A stretch of 64,000 nt of DNA from NCBI RefSeq assembly GCF_001666755.1, contig NZ_LZJC01000162.1, positions 62,001-126,000 of the forward strand, in the 5' to 3' direction. The notes below the pieces were generated by a model, which searched no databases, had not been told where the DNA came from, and worked only from the letters and a program-made list of their open reading frames with translations. The position numbers were made by a program, and so were the translations under genes. The DNA is from Mycobacterium sp. E1214. Its GTDB lineage: Bacteria; Actinomycetota; Actinomycetes; Mycobacteriales; Mycobacteriaceae. Below are positions 16,255 through 25,614 of this stretch, one piece after another (position 1 is the stretch's first letter; every line of letters begins with the position of its first letter).

Positions 16255-17607
16255 GTGAGCCCGTCCCGCCCGCCGAAGCCGATCAACCGGCGTCTGGCTT
16301 TGGCGACCCTCGGGCTCGGTGTGCTCTCTCCCGGCGTGCTGGCCGCCTGCTCCGGCTCGACCGCCAAGCAAGCGGAGAAAAAGGAGCAGCCGGCTCCCCA
16401 GATCAAGTACTCGCCGGCGACCTCCGCCGAGAACGTGGTGCCGGTCACCCCGGTCAGCGTGGAGATCACCGACGGCTGGTTCCAGAAGGTGACGCTGACC
16501 AACTCGGCGGGCAAGGCCGTCGCTGGCGCGTTCAACGCCGACCGCACGGTCTACTCGACCACCGAGCCGCTGGGCTATGACACGACCTACACCTGGAGCG
16601 GGTCGGCCGTCGGGCACGACGGCAAGGCGCTCCCCGTCGCGGGCAAGTTCACGACGGTGGCCCCGACCAAGAAGATCGGTGGCGCCTTCCAGTTGGCGGA
16701 CGGCCAGACCGTCGGCGTCGCCGCGCCCATCATCATCCAGTTCGACGCGCCGATCAGCGACAAGGCGGCCGTCGAGAAGGCCCTCACGGTGACCACGAAC
16801 CCGCCGGTCGAGGGCAGCTGGGCCTGGCTGCCCGACGAGGCGCAGGGCGCCCGCGCGCACTGGCGCACCCGCGAGTACTACCCCGCGGGCACCACCGTCA
16901 ACGTGGAGGCCAAGCTCTACGGCCTGCCGTTCGGCGACAACGCCTACGGCGCCGACGACATCTCGTTGAACATTCAGATCGGCCGCCGGCAGGTGGTCAA
17001 GGCCGAGGTCTCGTCACACCGGATCCAGGTGGTGCGCGACGAGGGCGTTGTCATGGACTTCCCGTGCAGCTACGGCGAGGCGGACAAGGCGCGCAACGTG
17101 ACCCGCAACGGCATCCACGTCGTCAGCGAGAAGTACTCCGATTTCTACATGTCCAACCCCGCCGCCGGTTACAGCAACGTGCACGAACGCTGGGCGGTCC
17201 GCATCTCCAACAACGGCGAGTTCATCCACGCCAACCCGTCCAGCGCGGGGGCGCAGGGCAACAGCAACGTCACGAACGGCTGCATCAACCTCTCGACCAG
17301 CGACGCCGAGCAGTATTTCCACACCGCCATGTACGGGGACCCGGTCGAAGTCACCGGCAGCACGATCCAGCTGTCGTACTCCGACGGCGACATCTGGGAC
17401 TGGGCCGTGGACTGGGACACCTGGGTGGCCATGTCGGCGCTGCCGCCCCCGACTGCGCGCCCGCCGTCGACCCAGATCCCGGTCACCGCGCCGGTGACGC
17501 CGTCGAACGCGCCCACCCTGTCCGGCACGCCGACGACGACGACCTCCACGTCGACCAGTCCGACTTCGACGTCGACCAGTCCGACGTCGACTAGCTCCGG
17601 CGGTTGA
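16255..17607 (+). CDS. lprQ: L,D-transpeptidase lipoprotein LprQ (Ldt5 type)
   Basis: 450 residues from a GTG; a TTG three codons upstream is less likely. A lipoprotein signal with LAAC gives the lipidated Cys at about residue 30. Ig-like domains (about residues 60-250) precede the YkuD catalytic domain with HGIHV-type and SNVTNGCINLS motifs, whose Cys is the nucleophile. A Pro/Thr/Ser-rich tail follows. It forms 3-3 crosslinks in peptidoglycan outside the membrane. The 3' end overlaps the convergent dehydrogenase gene by 17 bases. Confidence 0.95.
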   Translation: MSPSRPPKPINRRLALATLGLGVLSPGVLAACSGSTAKQAEKKEQPAPQIKYSPATSAENVVPVTPVSVEITDGWFQKVTLTNSAGKAVAGAFNADRTVYSTTEPLGYDTTYTWSGSAVGHDGKALPVAGKFTTVAPTKKIGGAFQLADGQTVGVAAPIIIQFDAPISDKAAVEKALTVTTNPPVEGSWAWLPDEAQGARAHWRTREYYPAGTTVNVEAKLYGLPFGDNAYGADDISLNIQIGRRQVVKAEVSSHRIQVVRDEGVVMDFPCSYGEADKARNVTRNGIHVVSEKYSDFYMSNPAAGYSNVHERWAVRISNNGEFIHANPSSAGAQGNSNVTNGCINLSTSDAEQYFHTAMYGDPVEVTGSTIQLSYSDGDIWDWAVDWDTWVAMSALPPPTARPPSTQIPVTAPVTPSNAPTLSGTPTTTTSTSTSPTSTSTSPTSTSSGG

Positions 17608-18340
17608 ACCGGCTCGTCGACGCCTGATCACGCGGTTTGAGGACGATCAGGTCCAGGTCGACGTGCGGCGGCCGCGAGGCCACGAACCCGATCACCTCGG
17701 CCACGTCGGCCGCCACCAGCGGCGTGATGCCGCTGTACACGGCGTCCGCGCGTTGCTGGTCTCCGTCGAAGCGAATCAGCGAGAACTCGGTCTCGACCGC
17801 GCCCGGGGCGATCTCGGTGAGCCGGACCGGTTTGCCCAGCAGCTCGCCGCGCAGCGTGCGGTGCAACGCCCCCTGGCCGTGCTTGGCCGCGGTGTAGCCG
17901 GCGCCGCCGTCGTAAACCTCAAGCGCCGCAACCGAAGTCACGGTCACGATCAACCCGTCGCCGGAGGCGATCAGCTGGGGCAGTAGCGCCCGGGTGACCC
18001 GCAACGTGCCCAGCACGTTGGTCTCCCACATCCAGCGCCAGTGCTCCAGGTCGGCCTCGGCGACGGGCGCCAGGCCCCGGGCCCCGCCGGCGTTGTTCAC
18101 CAGAACGTCCACCCGGCTCAGCCGTTCGGCCAGCGCCGCCACCGCCGCATCGTCTGTGACATCAGCCACAATCGCGGTGCCGCCGATGTCGTTAGCCAGC
18201 GCCTCGATGCGGTCCGCCCTGCGGGCCACCGCGACGACGTGAAAGCCCTGCGCAGCAAGGATTCGCGCGGTTGCCTCGCCAATCCCGGAGCTGGCCCCGG
18301 TCACCACTGCTACCCGTTGATTTTCGCCGAATCCCGTCAC
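17591..18340 (-). CDS. Short-chain dehydrogenase/reductase (Rv0484c-like)
   Basis: 249 residues with the classic SDR parts: VVTGASSGIGEA (cofactor), NNAGG, a Ser before, and YTAAKHG as the YxxxK catalytic pair. Asp/Arg around VARRADR suggests NADP preference. Substrate unknown. It shares a 179-base divergent region with the ROK regulator gene. Confidence 0.9.
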   Translation of the reverse strand: MTGFGENQRVAVVTGASSGIGEATARILAAQGFHVVAVARRADRIEALANDIGGTAIVADVTDDAAVAALAERLSRVDVLVNNAGGARGLAPVAEADLEHWRWMWETNVLGTLRVTRALLPQLIASGDGLIVTVTSVAALEVYDGGAGYTAAKHGQGALHRTLRGELLGKPVRLTEIAPGAVETEFSLIRFDGDQQRADAVYSGITPLVAADVAEVIGFVASRPPHVDLDLIVLKPRDQASTSRFNRRS

Positions 18341-18519
18341 CGGAATAACTGTAATGAACGTGCTAAATTTCCGTTGTGCACCTCAGCGCCCTGTCCCACA
18401 CCACCACCACCGCGTGTCTTTGCGCGGCGGGTGCGTGTTGTTGCTGCGCACTTTGCCGCTCCTGACCCAGACCAGGACGTGGCCAACGACCGGCCAGCAA
18501 ATTCGGACAAAGGACGCTC

Positions 18520-19854
18520 GTGCGCTCGAACACCCTCACTCATTCGCACCATTCTTCTAATCGGGCGGTAGCCCTGGGATCGGGCCAGAAGGCCCATCGG
18601 TCGGTGCGCCGGCAGATCGTGCCGCCGGCGCTGCACATCCCCGACTCCGCGGCGGCCTCGGTGTTCCGCGCCGTCCGGCTGCGCGGCCCCGTCGGCCGTG
18701 ACGTCATCGCCAACGTCACCTCGCTCAGCATCGCCACCGTCAACCGTCAGGTCATCGCGCTGCTCGAGGTCGGCCTGCTCCGTGAGCGCGCCGACCTGGC
18801 CGTCTCCGGGGCGATCGGGCGTCCCCGCGTCCCCGTCGAGGTCAATCACGAGCCGTTCGTGACGCTGGGCATCCACATCGGCGCGCGGACCACCAGCATC
18901 GTGGCCACCGACCTGTTCGGCCGGACCCTGGACACCGTCGAGACGCCCACGCCGCGCAACCCCGCCGGGCCCGCGCTGGCGTCGCTGGCCGACAGCGCCA
19001 GGCGGTACCTCAGGCGCTGGCACCGGCGGCGGCCGCTGTGGGTGGGCGTCGCCATCGGCGGCACCGTCGACAGCGCCACCGGTCACGTGGACCACCCGCG
19101 GTTGGGTTGGCGGCAGGCCCCGGTGGGGTCGGTGTTGGCCGACGCGCTGGGCCTGCCGGTGTCGGTGGCCTCGCACGTCGACTCGATGGCCGGCGCCGAG
19201 CTGCTGCTCGGCATGCGGCGGTTCCTGCCCAGCTCGCCGACCAGCCTCTACGTCTACGCCCGCGAGACCGTGGGCTACGCCTTGGTGATCGGCGGCCGGG
19301 TGCACTGCCCCACCAGCGGCCCCGGCACCATCGCGGCCCTGCCGGCCCACTCGGAGCTGCTCGGGGGTACCGGGCAGCTGGAGTCGACGGTGAGCGACGA
19401 AGCCGTGGTGGCCGCGGCGCGCCAGCTGCGGATCCTGCCGTTCGCCCCCACCGGTCGCGCCGCCGGGTCCGCCGCCGGCATCAGCGACCTGTTGCGGATC
19501 GCCCGCGCGGGCAACCAGCAGGCCAAGGACCTGCTGGCCGAGCGCGGCCGGGTCCTCGGCGAGGCGGTCGCGCTGCTGCGCGACATGCTCAACCCCGACG
19601 AGCTGGTGGTCGGCGGCCAGGGCTTCACCGAGTACCCCGAGGCCATGGATGCCGTCGAGGCGGCCTTTGCCGAGCGGTCCGTGCTGGGACCGCGCGACAT
19701 CCGCGTCACCGTCTTCGGCAACCGGGTGCAGGAGGCCGGCGCGGGCACCGTCTCGCTGGCCGGGCTGTACGCCGACCCGCTGGGCGCGATGCGGCGGGCC
19801 GGCGCGCTGGACGCCCGGCTGCGTGACGACGCTCGGGACGAGTCGTCCGCCTGA
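18520..19854 (+). CDS. ROK-family transcriptional regulator (Rv0485-like)
   Basis: 444 residues from a GTG with AAAGGA upstream. A winged helix occupies about residues 45-105 (RDVIANVTSLSIATVNRQVIALLE); the rest is a ROK/ASKHA sugar-kinase-like fold with LGIHIGARTTSIVATDLFG. As in NagC-type regulators, the kinase zinc-binding Cys cluster is not apparent, so it likely senses rather than phosphorylates a sugar. In M. tuberculosis Rv0485 regulates the pe13/ppe18 pair. mshA starts 60 bases downstream. Confidence 0.88.
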   Translation: MRSNTLTHSHHSSNRAVALGSGQKAHRSVRRQIVPPALHIPDSAAASVFRAVRLRGPVGRDVIANVTSLSIATVNRQVIALLEVGLLRERADLAVSGAIGRPRVPVEVNHEPFVTLGIHIGARTTSIVATDLFGRTLDTVETPTPRNPAGPALASLADSARRYLRRWHRRRPLWVGVAIGGTVDSATGHVDHPRLGWRQAPVGSVLADALGLPVSVASHVDSMAGAELLLGMRRFLPSSPTSLYVYARETVGYALVIGGRVHCPTSGPGTIAALPAHSELLGGTGQLESTVSDEAVVAAARQLRILPFAPTGRAAGSAAGISDLLRIARAGNQQAKDLLAERGRVLGEAVALLRDMLNPDELVVGGQGFTEYPEAMDAVEAAFAERSVLGPRDIRVTVFGNRVQEAGAGTVSLAGLYADPLGAMRRAGALDARLRDDARDESSA

Positions 19855-19914
19855 CGCGACCCCGTGTCCTGCGCGCTTGGTCTGACCGGCGGATCGTCCT
19901 GTAAAGATGACAGA

Positions 19915-21189
19915 GTGCGGCACGATGACGTCTACCGGCTGAATGAGCCGCGTCGGGTCGCAGTGTTGGCGGTGCACACCTCCCCGCTGGCCCAGCCCGG
20001 CACCGGCGATGCCGGGGGCATGAACGTCTACGTCCTGCAGACCGCGCTGCACCTGGCGCGGCGGGGCATCGAGGTCGAGATCTTCACCAGGGCGACCGCG
20101 TCCGCCGACCCGCCGGTCGCGCGGGTGGCGCCCGGGGTGCTGGTGCGCAACGTGGTCGCCGGCCCGTTCGAGGGCCTCGACAAGTACGACCTGCCCACCC
20201 AGCTGTGCGCGTTCGCGGCAGGGGTGCTGCGCGCCGAGGCGTCGCACGAGCCGGGCTATTACGACATCGTGCACTCCCACTACTGGCTGTCCGGGCAGGT
20301 CGGGTGGCTGGCCCGCGACCGGTGGGCGGTGCCGCTGGTGCACACCGCGCACACGCTGGCCGCGGTCAAGAACGCCGCGCTGGCGGACGGGGACACGCCG
20401 GAGCCGCCGCTGCGCACGGTCGGGGAGCAGCAGGTGGTCGACGAGGCCGACCGGTTGATCGTCAACACCGACGACGAGGCCAAGCAGCTGATCTCGATCC
20501 ACCACGCGGACCCGGGACGCATCGACGTCGTGCATCCCGGGGTCGACCTCGAGGTGTTCCGCGCGGGCGACCGCCGCGCCGCGCGCGCCGCGTTGGGCCT
20601 GGGCGTCGATGAGCCCGTGGTCGCGTTCGTCGGCCGGATTCAGCCGCTCAAGGCGCCCGACATCGTGTTGCGCGCCGCCGCGCAGCTGCCGGGGGTGCGC
20701 GTCGTCGTGGCCGGTGGCCCGTCGGGCAGCGGGCTGGCCGCCCCCGACGGGCTGATCCGGCTCGCCGCGGCGCTGGGCATCACCGACCGGGTGACGTTCC
20801 TGCCCCCGCAGAGCCGCCCCGACCTGGCCACCCTGTTCCGCGCCGCCGACCTGGTCGCCGTGCCCAGCTACTCCGAGTCGTTCGGCCTGGTCGCGCTGGA
20901 GGCGCAGGCGTGCGGCACGCCGGTGGTGGCCGCCGCGGTCGGGGGGTTGCCCGTGGCCGTGCGCGACGGCGTGACCGGGTCCCTGGTGGACGGGCACGAC
21001 GTGGACCGGTGGGCGACGGCCCTGGACCGGATGCTGCGCCTGCCGGCAGCGCGCGCGACGCAGATGAGCGCCGCGGCCGCCGCGCACGCGGCCACCTTCT
21101 CCTGGGATCACACCACCGACGCGCTGTTGGGCAGCTATCGACGCGCCATCCGGGACTACACCGCCGAGCGCAGGGGAGTGGGCGCATGA
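19915..21189 (+). CDS. mshA: D-inositol-3-phosphate glycosyltransferase (mycothiol step 1)
   Basis: 424 residues from the GTG of VRHDDVYRLNEP. GT4 GT-B fold with AQPGTGDAGGMNVY near the N-terminus, HSHYWLSG, FVGRIQPLKAPD and the EX7E-like SYSESFGLVALEAQACGTPVV. It joins UDP-GlcNAc to 1-L-myo-inositol-1-phosphate, starting mycothiol synthesis. The M. tuberculosis protein is longer because of an N-terminal insertion that is absent here. The stop overlaps the next start (ATGA). Confidence 0.96.
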   Translation: MRHDDVYRLNEPRRVAVLAVHTSPLAQPGTGDAGGMNVYVLQTALHLARRGIEVEIFTRATASADPPVARVAPGVLVRNVVAGPFEGLDKYDLPTQLCAFAAGVLRAEASHEPGYYDIVHSHYWLSGQVGWLARDRWAVPLVHTAHTLAAVKNAALADGDTPEPPLRTVGEQQVVDEADRLIVNTDDEAKQLISIHHADPGRIDVVHPGVDLEVFRAGDRRAARAALGLGVDEPVVAFVGRIQPLKAPDIVLRAAAQLPGVRVVVAGGPSGSGLAAPDGLIRLAAALGITDRVTFLPPQSRPDLATLFRAADLVAVPSYSESFGLVALEAQACGTPVVAAAVGGLPVAVRDGVTGSLVDGHDVDRWATALDRMLRLPAARATQMSAAAAAHAATFSWDHTTDALLGSYRRAIRDYTAERRGVGA

Positions 21190-21695
21190 CGACGACCGTG
21201 ACCGAGACGATCGAGGACGCGCTGCGGGGCAGCGGGCTGACCTACTCGAAACACGAAGGGGCCCATGGCGGGTTGCCCGGCCTGGTGGTCGAGCTGCCGG
21301 GGGAGCGCAGGCTCAAGACCAACACCATCCTGACCGTCGGCGAGCATTCGGTGCGGGTGGAGGCGTTCGTGTGCCGCAAGCCCGACGAGAACAACGAGGG
21401 CGTCTACCGGTTCCTGCTCAAGCGCAACCGGCGGCTCTACGGCGTGGCCTACACGTTGGACAACGTCGGGGACATCTACCTGGTCGGGCGCATGTCGCTG
21501 GCGTCGGTGGACGCCGACGAGCTCGATCGGGTGCTCGGGCAGGTGCTCGAGGCGGTGGACGCCGACTTCAACACGTTGCTGGAGTTGGGTTTCCGCTCGT
21601 CCATTCAGAAGGAATGGGAGTGGCGGGTGTCGCGCGGTGAGTCGCTGAAGAACCTGCAGGCCTTCGCGCATCTCATCGACGACGATTCGGACTAG
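21186..21695 (+). CDS. YbjN-domain protein (Rv0487-like)
   Basis: 169 residues, coupled to mshA by an ATGA overlap. The YbjN fold resembles type III secretion chaperones and is common beside metabolic genes in actinobacteria, with no known activity. Blocks such as FLLKRNRRLYGVAY and DIYLVGRMSLASV are conserved. The LysE-type gene (Rv0488) that follows in M. tuberculosis is missing; only 110 bases separate this gene from gpm1. Confidence 0.88.
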   Translation: MTTTVTETIEDALRGSGLTYSKHEGAHGGLPGLVVELPGERRLKTNTILTVGEHSVRVEAFVCRKPDENNEGVYRFLLKRNRRLYGVAYTLDNVGDIYLVGRMSLASVDADELDRVLGQVLEAVDADFNTLLELGFRSSIQKEWEWRVSRGESLKNLQAFAHLIDDDSD

Positions 21696-21805
21696 CGGTG
21701 ACGACCTCGGCTCCGCGACCGTAAGCTGGCCGCGCTGCTGGGGCCCGAATCCCGCAGTGGGCTTACGCTCGGCGAGCCGCAGACGCTGCGTGAGAGACTC
21801 TGTGC

Positions 21806-22555
21806 ATGGGTGACACTGCCACGCTGGTGCTGCTTCGCCATGGCGAAAGCGAATGGAACTCGCTGAACCTCTTCACCGGCTGGGTGGACGTCGGGCTGAC
21901 CGACAAGGGGCGCGCCGAGGCGGTGCGCAGCGGCCAGCTCCTGGCCGAGCACGGCCTGCTGCCCGACGTGCTCTACACGTCGCTGCTGCGCCGGGCCATC
22001 ACCACCGCACACCTGGCCCTGGACGCCGCCGACCGGTTGTGGATCCCCGTGCATCGCAGCTGGCGCCTCAACGAGCGCCATTACGGCGCGCTGCAGGGCT
22101 TGGACAAGGCCGAAACCAAGGCCCGGTACGGCGACGAGCAGTTCATGGCCTGGCGGCGCAGCTACGACATCCCGCCGCCGCCGATAGAGAAGGGCAGCAC
22201 CTACAGCCAGGACGCCGACCCCCGCTACGCCGACATCGGCGGCGGCCCGCTCACCGAGTGCCTGGCCGACGTGGTGGTGCGGTTCCTGCCGTACTTCACC
22301 GACGTCATCGTCCCCGACCTGCGCAGCGGCAAGACGGTGCTGATCGTGGCCCACGGCAACTCCCTGCGGGCGTTGGTCAAGCACCTCGACCAGGTGTCCG
22401 ACGAGGAGATCGCCGGCCTGAACATCCCGACCGGCATTCCGCTGCGCTATGACCTGGACGCCGACCTGCGCCCGTTGCTGCCGGGCGGCAGCTACCTGGA
22501 CCCGGAGGCCGCCGCCGCCGGGGCCGCCGCCGTCGCCAACCAAGGCGGCAAGTGA
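21806..22555 (+). CDS. gpm1: 2,3-bisphosphoglycerate-dependent phosphoglycerate mutase
   Basis: 249 residues with the phospho-acceptor motif LLRHGESEWN (His about residue 11), the YTSLLRRAI segment, NERHYGALQG and the second His in VAHGNSLRAL. It interconverts 3- and 2-phosphoglycerate in glycolysis and gluconeogenesis. A short Ala-rich C-terminal tail is typical of mycobacterial forms. It lies upstream of senX3 with 152 bases between. Confidence 0.97.
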   Translation: MGDTATLVLLRHGESEWNSLNLFTGWVDVGLTDKGRAEAVRSGQLLAEHGLLPDVLYTSLLRRAITTAHLALDAADRLWIPVHRSWRLNERHYGALQGLDKAETKARYGDEQFMAWRRSYDIPPPPIEKGSTYSQDADPRYADIGGGPLTECLADVVVRFLPYFTDVIVPDLRSGKTVLIVAHGNSLRALVKHLDQVSDEEIAGLNIPTGIPLRYDLDADLRPLLPGGSYLDPEAAAAGAAAVANQGGK

Positions 22556-22694
22556 GCCGGGCTGACCACCCTTCCTGAGCACCGGCCCCCCGGATGCCAA
22601 ACTCCGCGTGAACGGCAGCGGAACACCTGTGGCGCAATGTGTGACTTGTCCGATTTTGGCCTCGCTCCGCTAGGGCGGCGTTAAGGAAGATTTG

Positions 22695-22700
22695 TAGGAT
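22695..22700 (+). promoter_or_regulatory. Probable -10 element for leaderless senX3
   Basis: TAGGAT fits the mycobacterial TANNNT -10 pattern and ends 7 bases before the senX3 GTG. That spacing would start the transcript at or next to the GTG, and no ribosome site precedes it. The assignment is by pattern only. Confidence 0.45.
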
Positions 22701-22707
22701 TTGCTAT

Positions 22708-23937
22708 GTGACTGTGTTCTCGGCGGTGTTGCTCGCCGGGGTCGTGTCCGTGCTGGCGCTGGCCGTGGGAGTGGTGGCCGGTATCCGGCTGTCGGGCCGG
22801 GCGACGCAGCGCCGCCAGCAGGTGAACACCGCGTGGAGCGGCATCACGGTCGCGCAGATGCTCCAGCAGATCGTCGCGCTGATGCCGATGGGCGCCGCCG
22901 TGGTCGATTCCCACCGCGACGTCGTCTACCTCAACGACCGCGCCAAGGAGTTGGGCCTCGTCCGCGACCGTCAACTCGACGACCACGCGTGGGAGGCCGC
23001 GCAGCAGGCCCTGAGCGGTGTGGACGTCGAGTTCGACCTGAGGCCGGCGAAGCGCACGGGTGGGCGCTCCGGGCTCTCGGTGCACGGGCAGGCCCGGCTG
23101 CTCAGCGAGGAAGACCGGCGCTTCGCCGTGGTCTTCGCCCACGATCAGTCCGACTACGCCCGCATGGAGGCGACCCGGCGCGACTTCGTGGCCAACGTCA
23201 GCCACGAGCTCAAGACGCCCGTCGGCGCCATGGCGCTGCTCGCCGAGGCCCTGCTGGCGTCGGCCGACGATTCCGAGACCGTCCGGCGCTTCGCCGAGCG
23301 GGTCCTCGTCGAGGCGAACCGGCTGGGCGACATGGTGGCCGAGCTGATCGAGCTGTCCCGGCTGCAGGGTGCCGAGCGGTTGCCCAATGTCACCGAGGTT
23401 GATGTCGATCGCGTTGTGACCGAGGCGATTTCGCGGCACAAGGTGGGTGCCGACAACGCCGACATCGAAGTGCGTACCGACGCCCCCAGCGGCCTGCGGG
23501 TGCTGGGCGACGAGACCCTGCTGGTGACGGCACTGGCCAACCTGGTGTCGAACGCGATCGCCTATTCGCCGCCGGGCTCGCCGGTGTCCATCAGCCGTCG
23601 CCGCCGCGGGGAGAACATCGAGATCGCCGTCACCGACCGCGGCATCGGGATCGCGCTCGAGGACCAGGAGCGGGTGTTCGAGCGGTTCTTCCGCGGCGAC
23701 AAGGCGCGGTCGCGCGCCACCGGTGGCAGCGGGCTGGGTCTGGCCATCGTCAAGCACGTCGCCGCCAACCACAACGGCAGCATCGGGGTGTGGAGCAAGC
23801 CGGGCACCGGATCGACGTTCACGTTGTCGATTCCGGCGGCGCTGCCGTCGGACGACGGCGAGGAGCAGGCCGACCAATTGCAGGGCCGCGAGGTGCGGCC
23901 CGGCCGGTCACAACGAGAGGAAGAACTGAGCCGATGA
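22708..23937 (+). CDS. senX3: Phosphate-sensing histidine kinase SenX3
   Basis: 409 residues from a GTG. One N-terminal membrane helix (FSAVLLAGVVSVLALAVGVVAG), a PAS-like region (about residues 45-140), the phospho-accepting His at about 166 in NVSHELKTP, and an ATPase with N (LVSNAIAYS), G1 (DRGIGIA), F (FERFFRG) and G2 (GSGLGLAIV) boxes. With RegX3 it answers phosphate limitation. The stop is embedded in the start of a MIRU micro-ORF. Confidence 0.97.
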   Translation: MTVFSAVLLAGVVSVLALAVGVVAGIRLSGRATQRRQQVNTAWSGITVAQMLQQIVALMPMGAAVVDSHRDVVYLNDRAKELGLVRDRQLDDHAWEAAQQALSGVDVEFDLRPAKRTGGRSGLSVHGQARLLSEEDRRFAVVFAHDQSDYARMEATRRDFVANVSHELKTPVGAMALLAEALLASADDSETVRRFAERVLVEANRLGDMVAELIELSRLQGAERLPNVTEVDVDRVVTEAISRHKVGADNADIEVRTDAPSGLRVLGDETLLVTALANLVSNAIAYSPPGSPVSISRRRRGENIEIAVTDRGIGIALEDQERVFERFFRGDKARSRATGGSGLGLAIVKHVAANHNGSIGVWSKPGTGSTFTLSIPAALPSDDGEEQADQLQGREVRPGRSQREEELSR

Positions 23938-23990
23938 CGCGCGCGTATGACGATGCAGGGCGCAGCGATGAGGAGGAATCGCGCCGATGA
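23934..23990 (+). repeat. MIRU unit with an 18-codon micro-ORF between senX3 and regX3
   Basis: The 49 bases between the two genes carry the pattern of a short mycobacterial interspersed repetitive unit. It encodes MTRAYDDAGRSDEEESRR. Its ATG overlaps the senX3 stop (ATGA, 23934-23937) and its TGA overlaps the regX3 ATG (ATGA, 23987-23990). Ribosomes could thus pass from senX3 to regX3 through it. An AGGAGGA ribosome site for regX3 lies inside. One unit only is present. Confidence 0.85.
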
Positions 23991-24670
23991 CGAGTGTGCT
24001 GATTGTGGAGGACGAGGAGTCGCTGGCCGACCCGCTGGCGTTCCTGCTCCGCAAGGAGGGCTTTGAGGCCACCGTGGTGACCGATGGCTCGGCGGCGCTC
24101 GCCGAGTTCGACCGCGGCGGCGCCGACATCGTCCTGCTCGACCTCATGCTGCCCGGCATGTCGGGCACCGACGTGTGCAAGCAGCTGCGGGCCCGCTCCA
24201 GCGTGCCGGTGATCATGGTGACCGCCCGCGACAGTGAGATCGACAAGGTCGTCGGGCTGGAGTTGGGCGCCGACGACTATGTGACCAAGCCGTATTCGGC
24301 ACGCGAGTTGATCGCCCGGATCCGGGCGGTGTTGCGCCGCGGCGGCGACGACGATTCGGAGATCAGCGACGGCGTGCTCGAATCCGGGCCGGTGCGGATG
24401 GACGTCGAACGCCACGTCGTCTCGGTCAACGGCGACACGATCACGTTGCCGCTCAAGGAGTTCGACCTTCTCGAGTACCTGATGCGCAACAGCGGCCGGG
24501 TGCTGACCCGCGGTCAGCTGATCGACCGGGTGTGGGGCGCGGACTACGTCGGCGACACCAAGACGCTCGACGTGCACGTCAAGCGGCTGCGGTCCAAGAT
24601 CGAGGCCGACCCGGCCAACCCGGTGCACCTGGTGACCGTGCGCGGCCTCGGATACAAGCTCGAGGGCTGA
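23987..24670 (+). CDS. regX3: Response regulator RegX3
   Basis: 227 residues: a receiver domain with the acidic pair near residues 8-10, phospho-acceptor Asp52 (LLDLMLPGM) and Lys in VTKPYS, then an OmpR/PhoB winged helix (about residues 130-225, with DVHVKRLRSKIE). SenX3 phosphorylates it under phosphate limitation, and it then activates phosphate uptake and other genes. It is translationally coupled to the upstream micro-ORF. The genes Rv0492c-Rv0494 that follow in M. tuberculosis are absent. Confidence 0.98.
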   Translation: MTSVLIVEDEESLADPLAFLLRKEGFEATVVTDGSAALAEFDRGGADIVLLDLMLPGMSGTDVCKQLRARSSVPVIMVTARDSEIDKVVGLELGADDYVTKPYSARELIARIRAVLRRGGDDDSEISDGVLESGPVRMDVERHVVSVNGDTITLPLKEFDLLEYLMRNSGRVLTRGQLIDRVWGADYVGDTKTLDVHVKRLRSKIEADPANPVHLVTVRGLGYKLEG

Positions 24671-24701
24671 CGGGGCCCACCTCGGGCCTACGTCGCGGCG
24701 G

Positions 24702-25556
24702 CTACTCGGCGATGCGCGTCGCCGGGTGCACGGCGATAAGCCCTAACTTGCTGCGCCGCTTACACATTGCGGCCAGCTCCGCGTAGGCCTTGCTGCCCAG
24801 CAGCTCGGTCAGCTCGTCGGCCAGGCTCTCCCACACCTGCGTGGCGCCGACGTGCGCGGCCGGGTCGCCGGTGCAGTACCAGTGCAGGTCGGCGCCGCCG
24901 GAGCCCCAGCCGCGGCGGTCGTACTCGGTGACCCAGGTCTTGAGGATCTCGCTGCCGTCGGGCCGGGTCACCCACTCCTGGCTGCGGCGGATCGGCAGCT
25001 GCCAGCACACGTCGGGCTTCATGGTCAGCGGCGGCACCCCCAGCTTGAGGGCCTTGCTGTGCAGCGCGCAGCCGACGCCGCCGGGGAAACCGGGACGGTT
25101 CAAGAAGATGCAGGCGTCCTTGTGCTTGCGGGTGCGGTACTGCGGTTGCCCGTCGTGCTCGTCGAGCTCCAGGTATCCCTTGCGCCCCAGACCTTTTTCG
25201 CGGAACTGCCAGTCGCTGTCGGTCAGCTGCTGCACCGCGTCGTCGAGGCGGGCGCGGTCGTCGTCGTCGGAGAGGAAGGCGCCGTGCGAGCAGCACCCGT
25301 CGTCCGGGCGGCCCGCCACGGTGCCTTGGCAGGCCGGGGTGCCGAAAACACAGGTCCAGCGCGACAGCAGCCAGGTCAGGTCGGCCGCGATCAGGTGCTC
25401 GGGATTGTCTGGGTCGTAGAACTCCACCCATTCGCGGGCGAAGTCCAGCTCGACCTCTTCCCCCGGCCGGGGTTGCGAATTCGCCACGCAGTCCACGGTA
25501 GACCACGATTCGTGCCGTCCGGTTCGCTGACACTCGGCCCCTATGGTCCTCGTCAC
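24702..25556 (-). CDS. Cysteine-rich conserved protein (Rv0495c-like)
   Basis: 284 residues from a GTG. Many Cys residues are grouped: CVFGTPACQG…GCCSHGAF, DACIF…GVGCALH and DVCWQLP. This pattern resembles Fe-S or zinc-chelating proteins with a Cys cluster, but no named domain is certain. The Rv0495c family is confined mainly to actinobacteria. It faces regX3 convergently with 31 bases between and is divergent from ppx1 with 58 bases between. Confidence 0.85.
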   Translation of the reverse strand: MTRTIGAECQRTGRHESWSTVDCVANSQPRPGEEVELDFAREWVEFYDPDNPEHLIAADLTWLLSRWTCVFGTPACQGTVAGRPDDGCCSHGAFLSDDDDRARLDDAVQQLTDSDWQFREKGLGRKGYLELDEHDGQPQYRTRKHKDACIFLNRPGFPGGVGCALHSKALKLGVPPLTMKPDVCWQLPIRRSQEWVTRPDGSEILKTWVTEYDRRGWGSGGADLHWYCTGDPAAHVGATQVWESLADELTELLGSKAYAELAAMCKRRSKLGLIAVHPATRIAE

Positions 25557-25614
25557 GGCGGTGAAACCGGGTCTCGAAAAGCACGCGCTCCGACGGCCAC
25601 GTTAGGTTGTTGTC

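Noticed and set aside
18337..21111. 924-residue open frame on the minus strand
   Set aside because: It lies opposite the ROK regulator gene and mshA, which have clear domains. The translated protein is a Gly/Arg/His-rich low-complexity shadow typical of GC-rich DNA.
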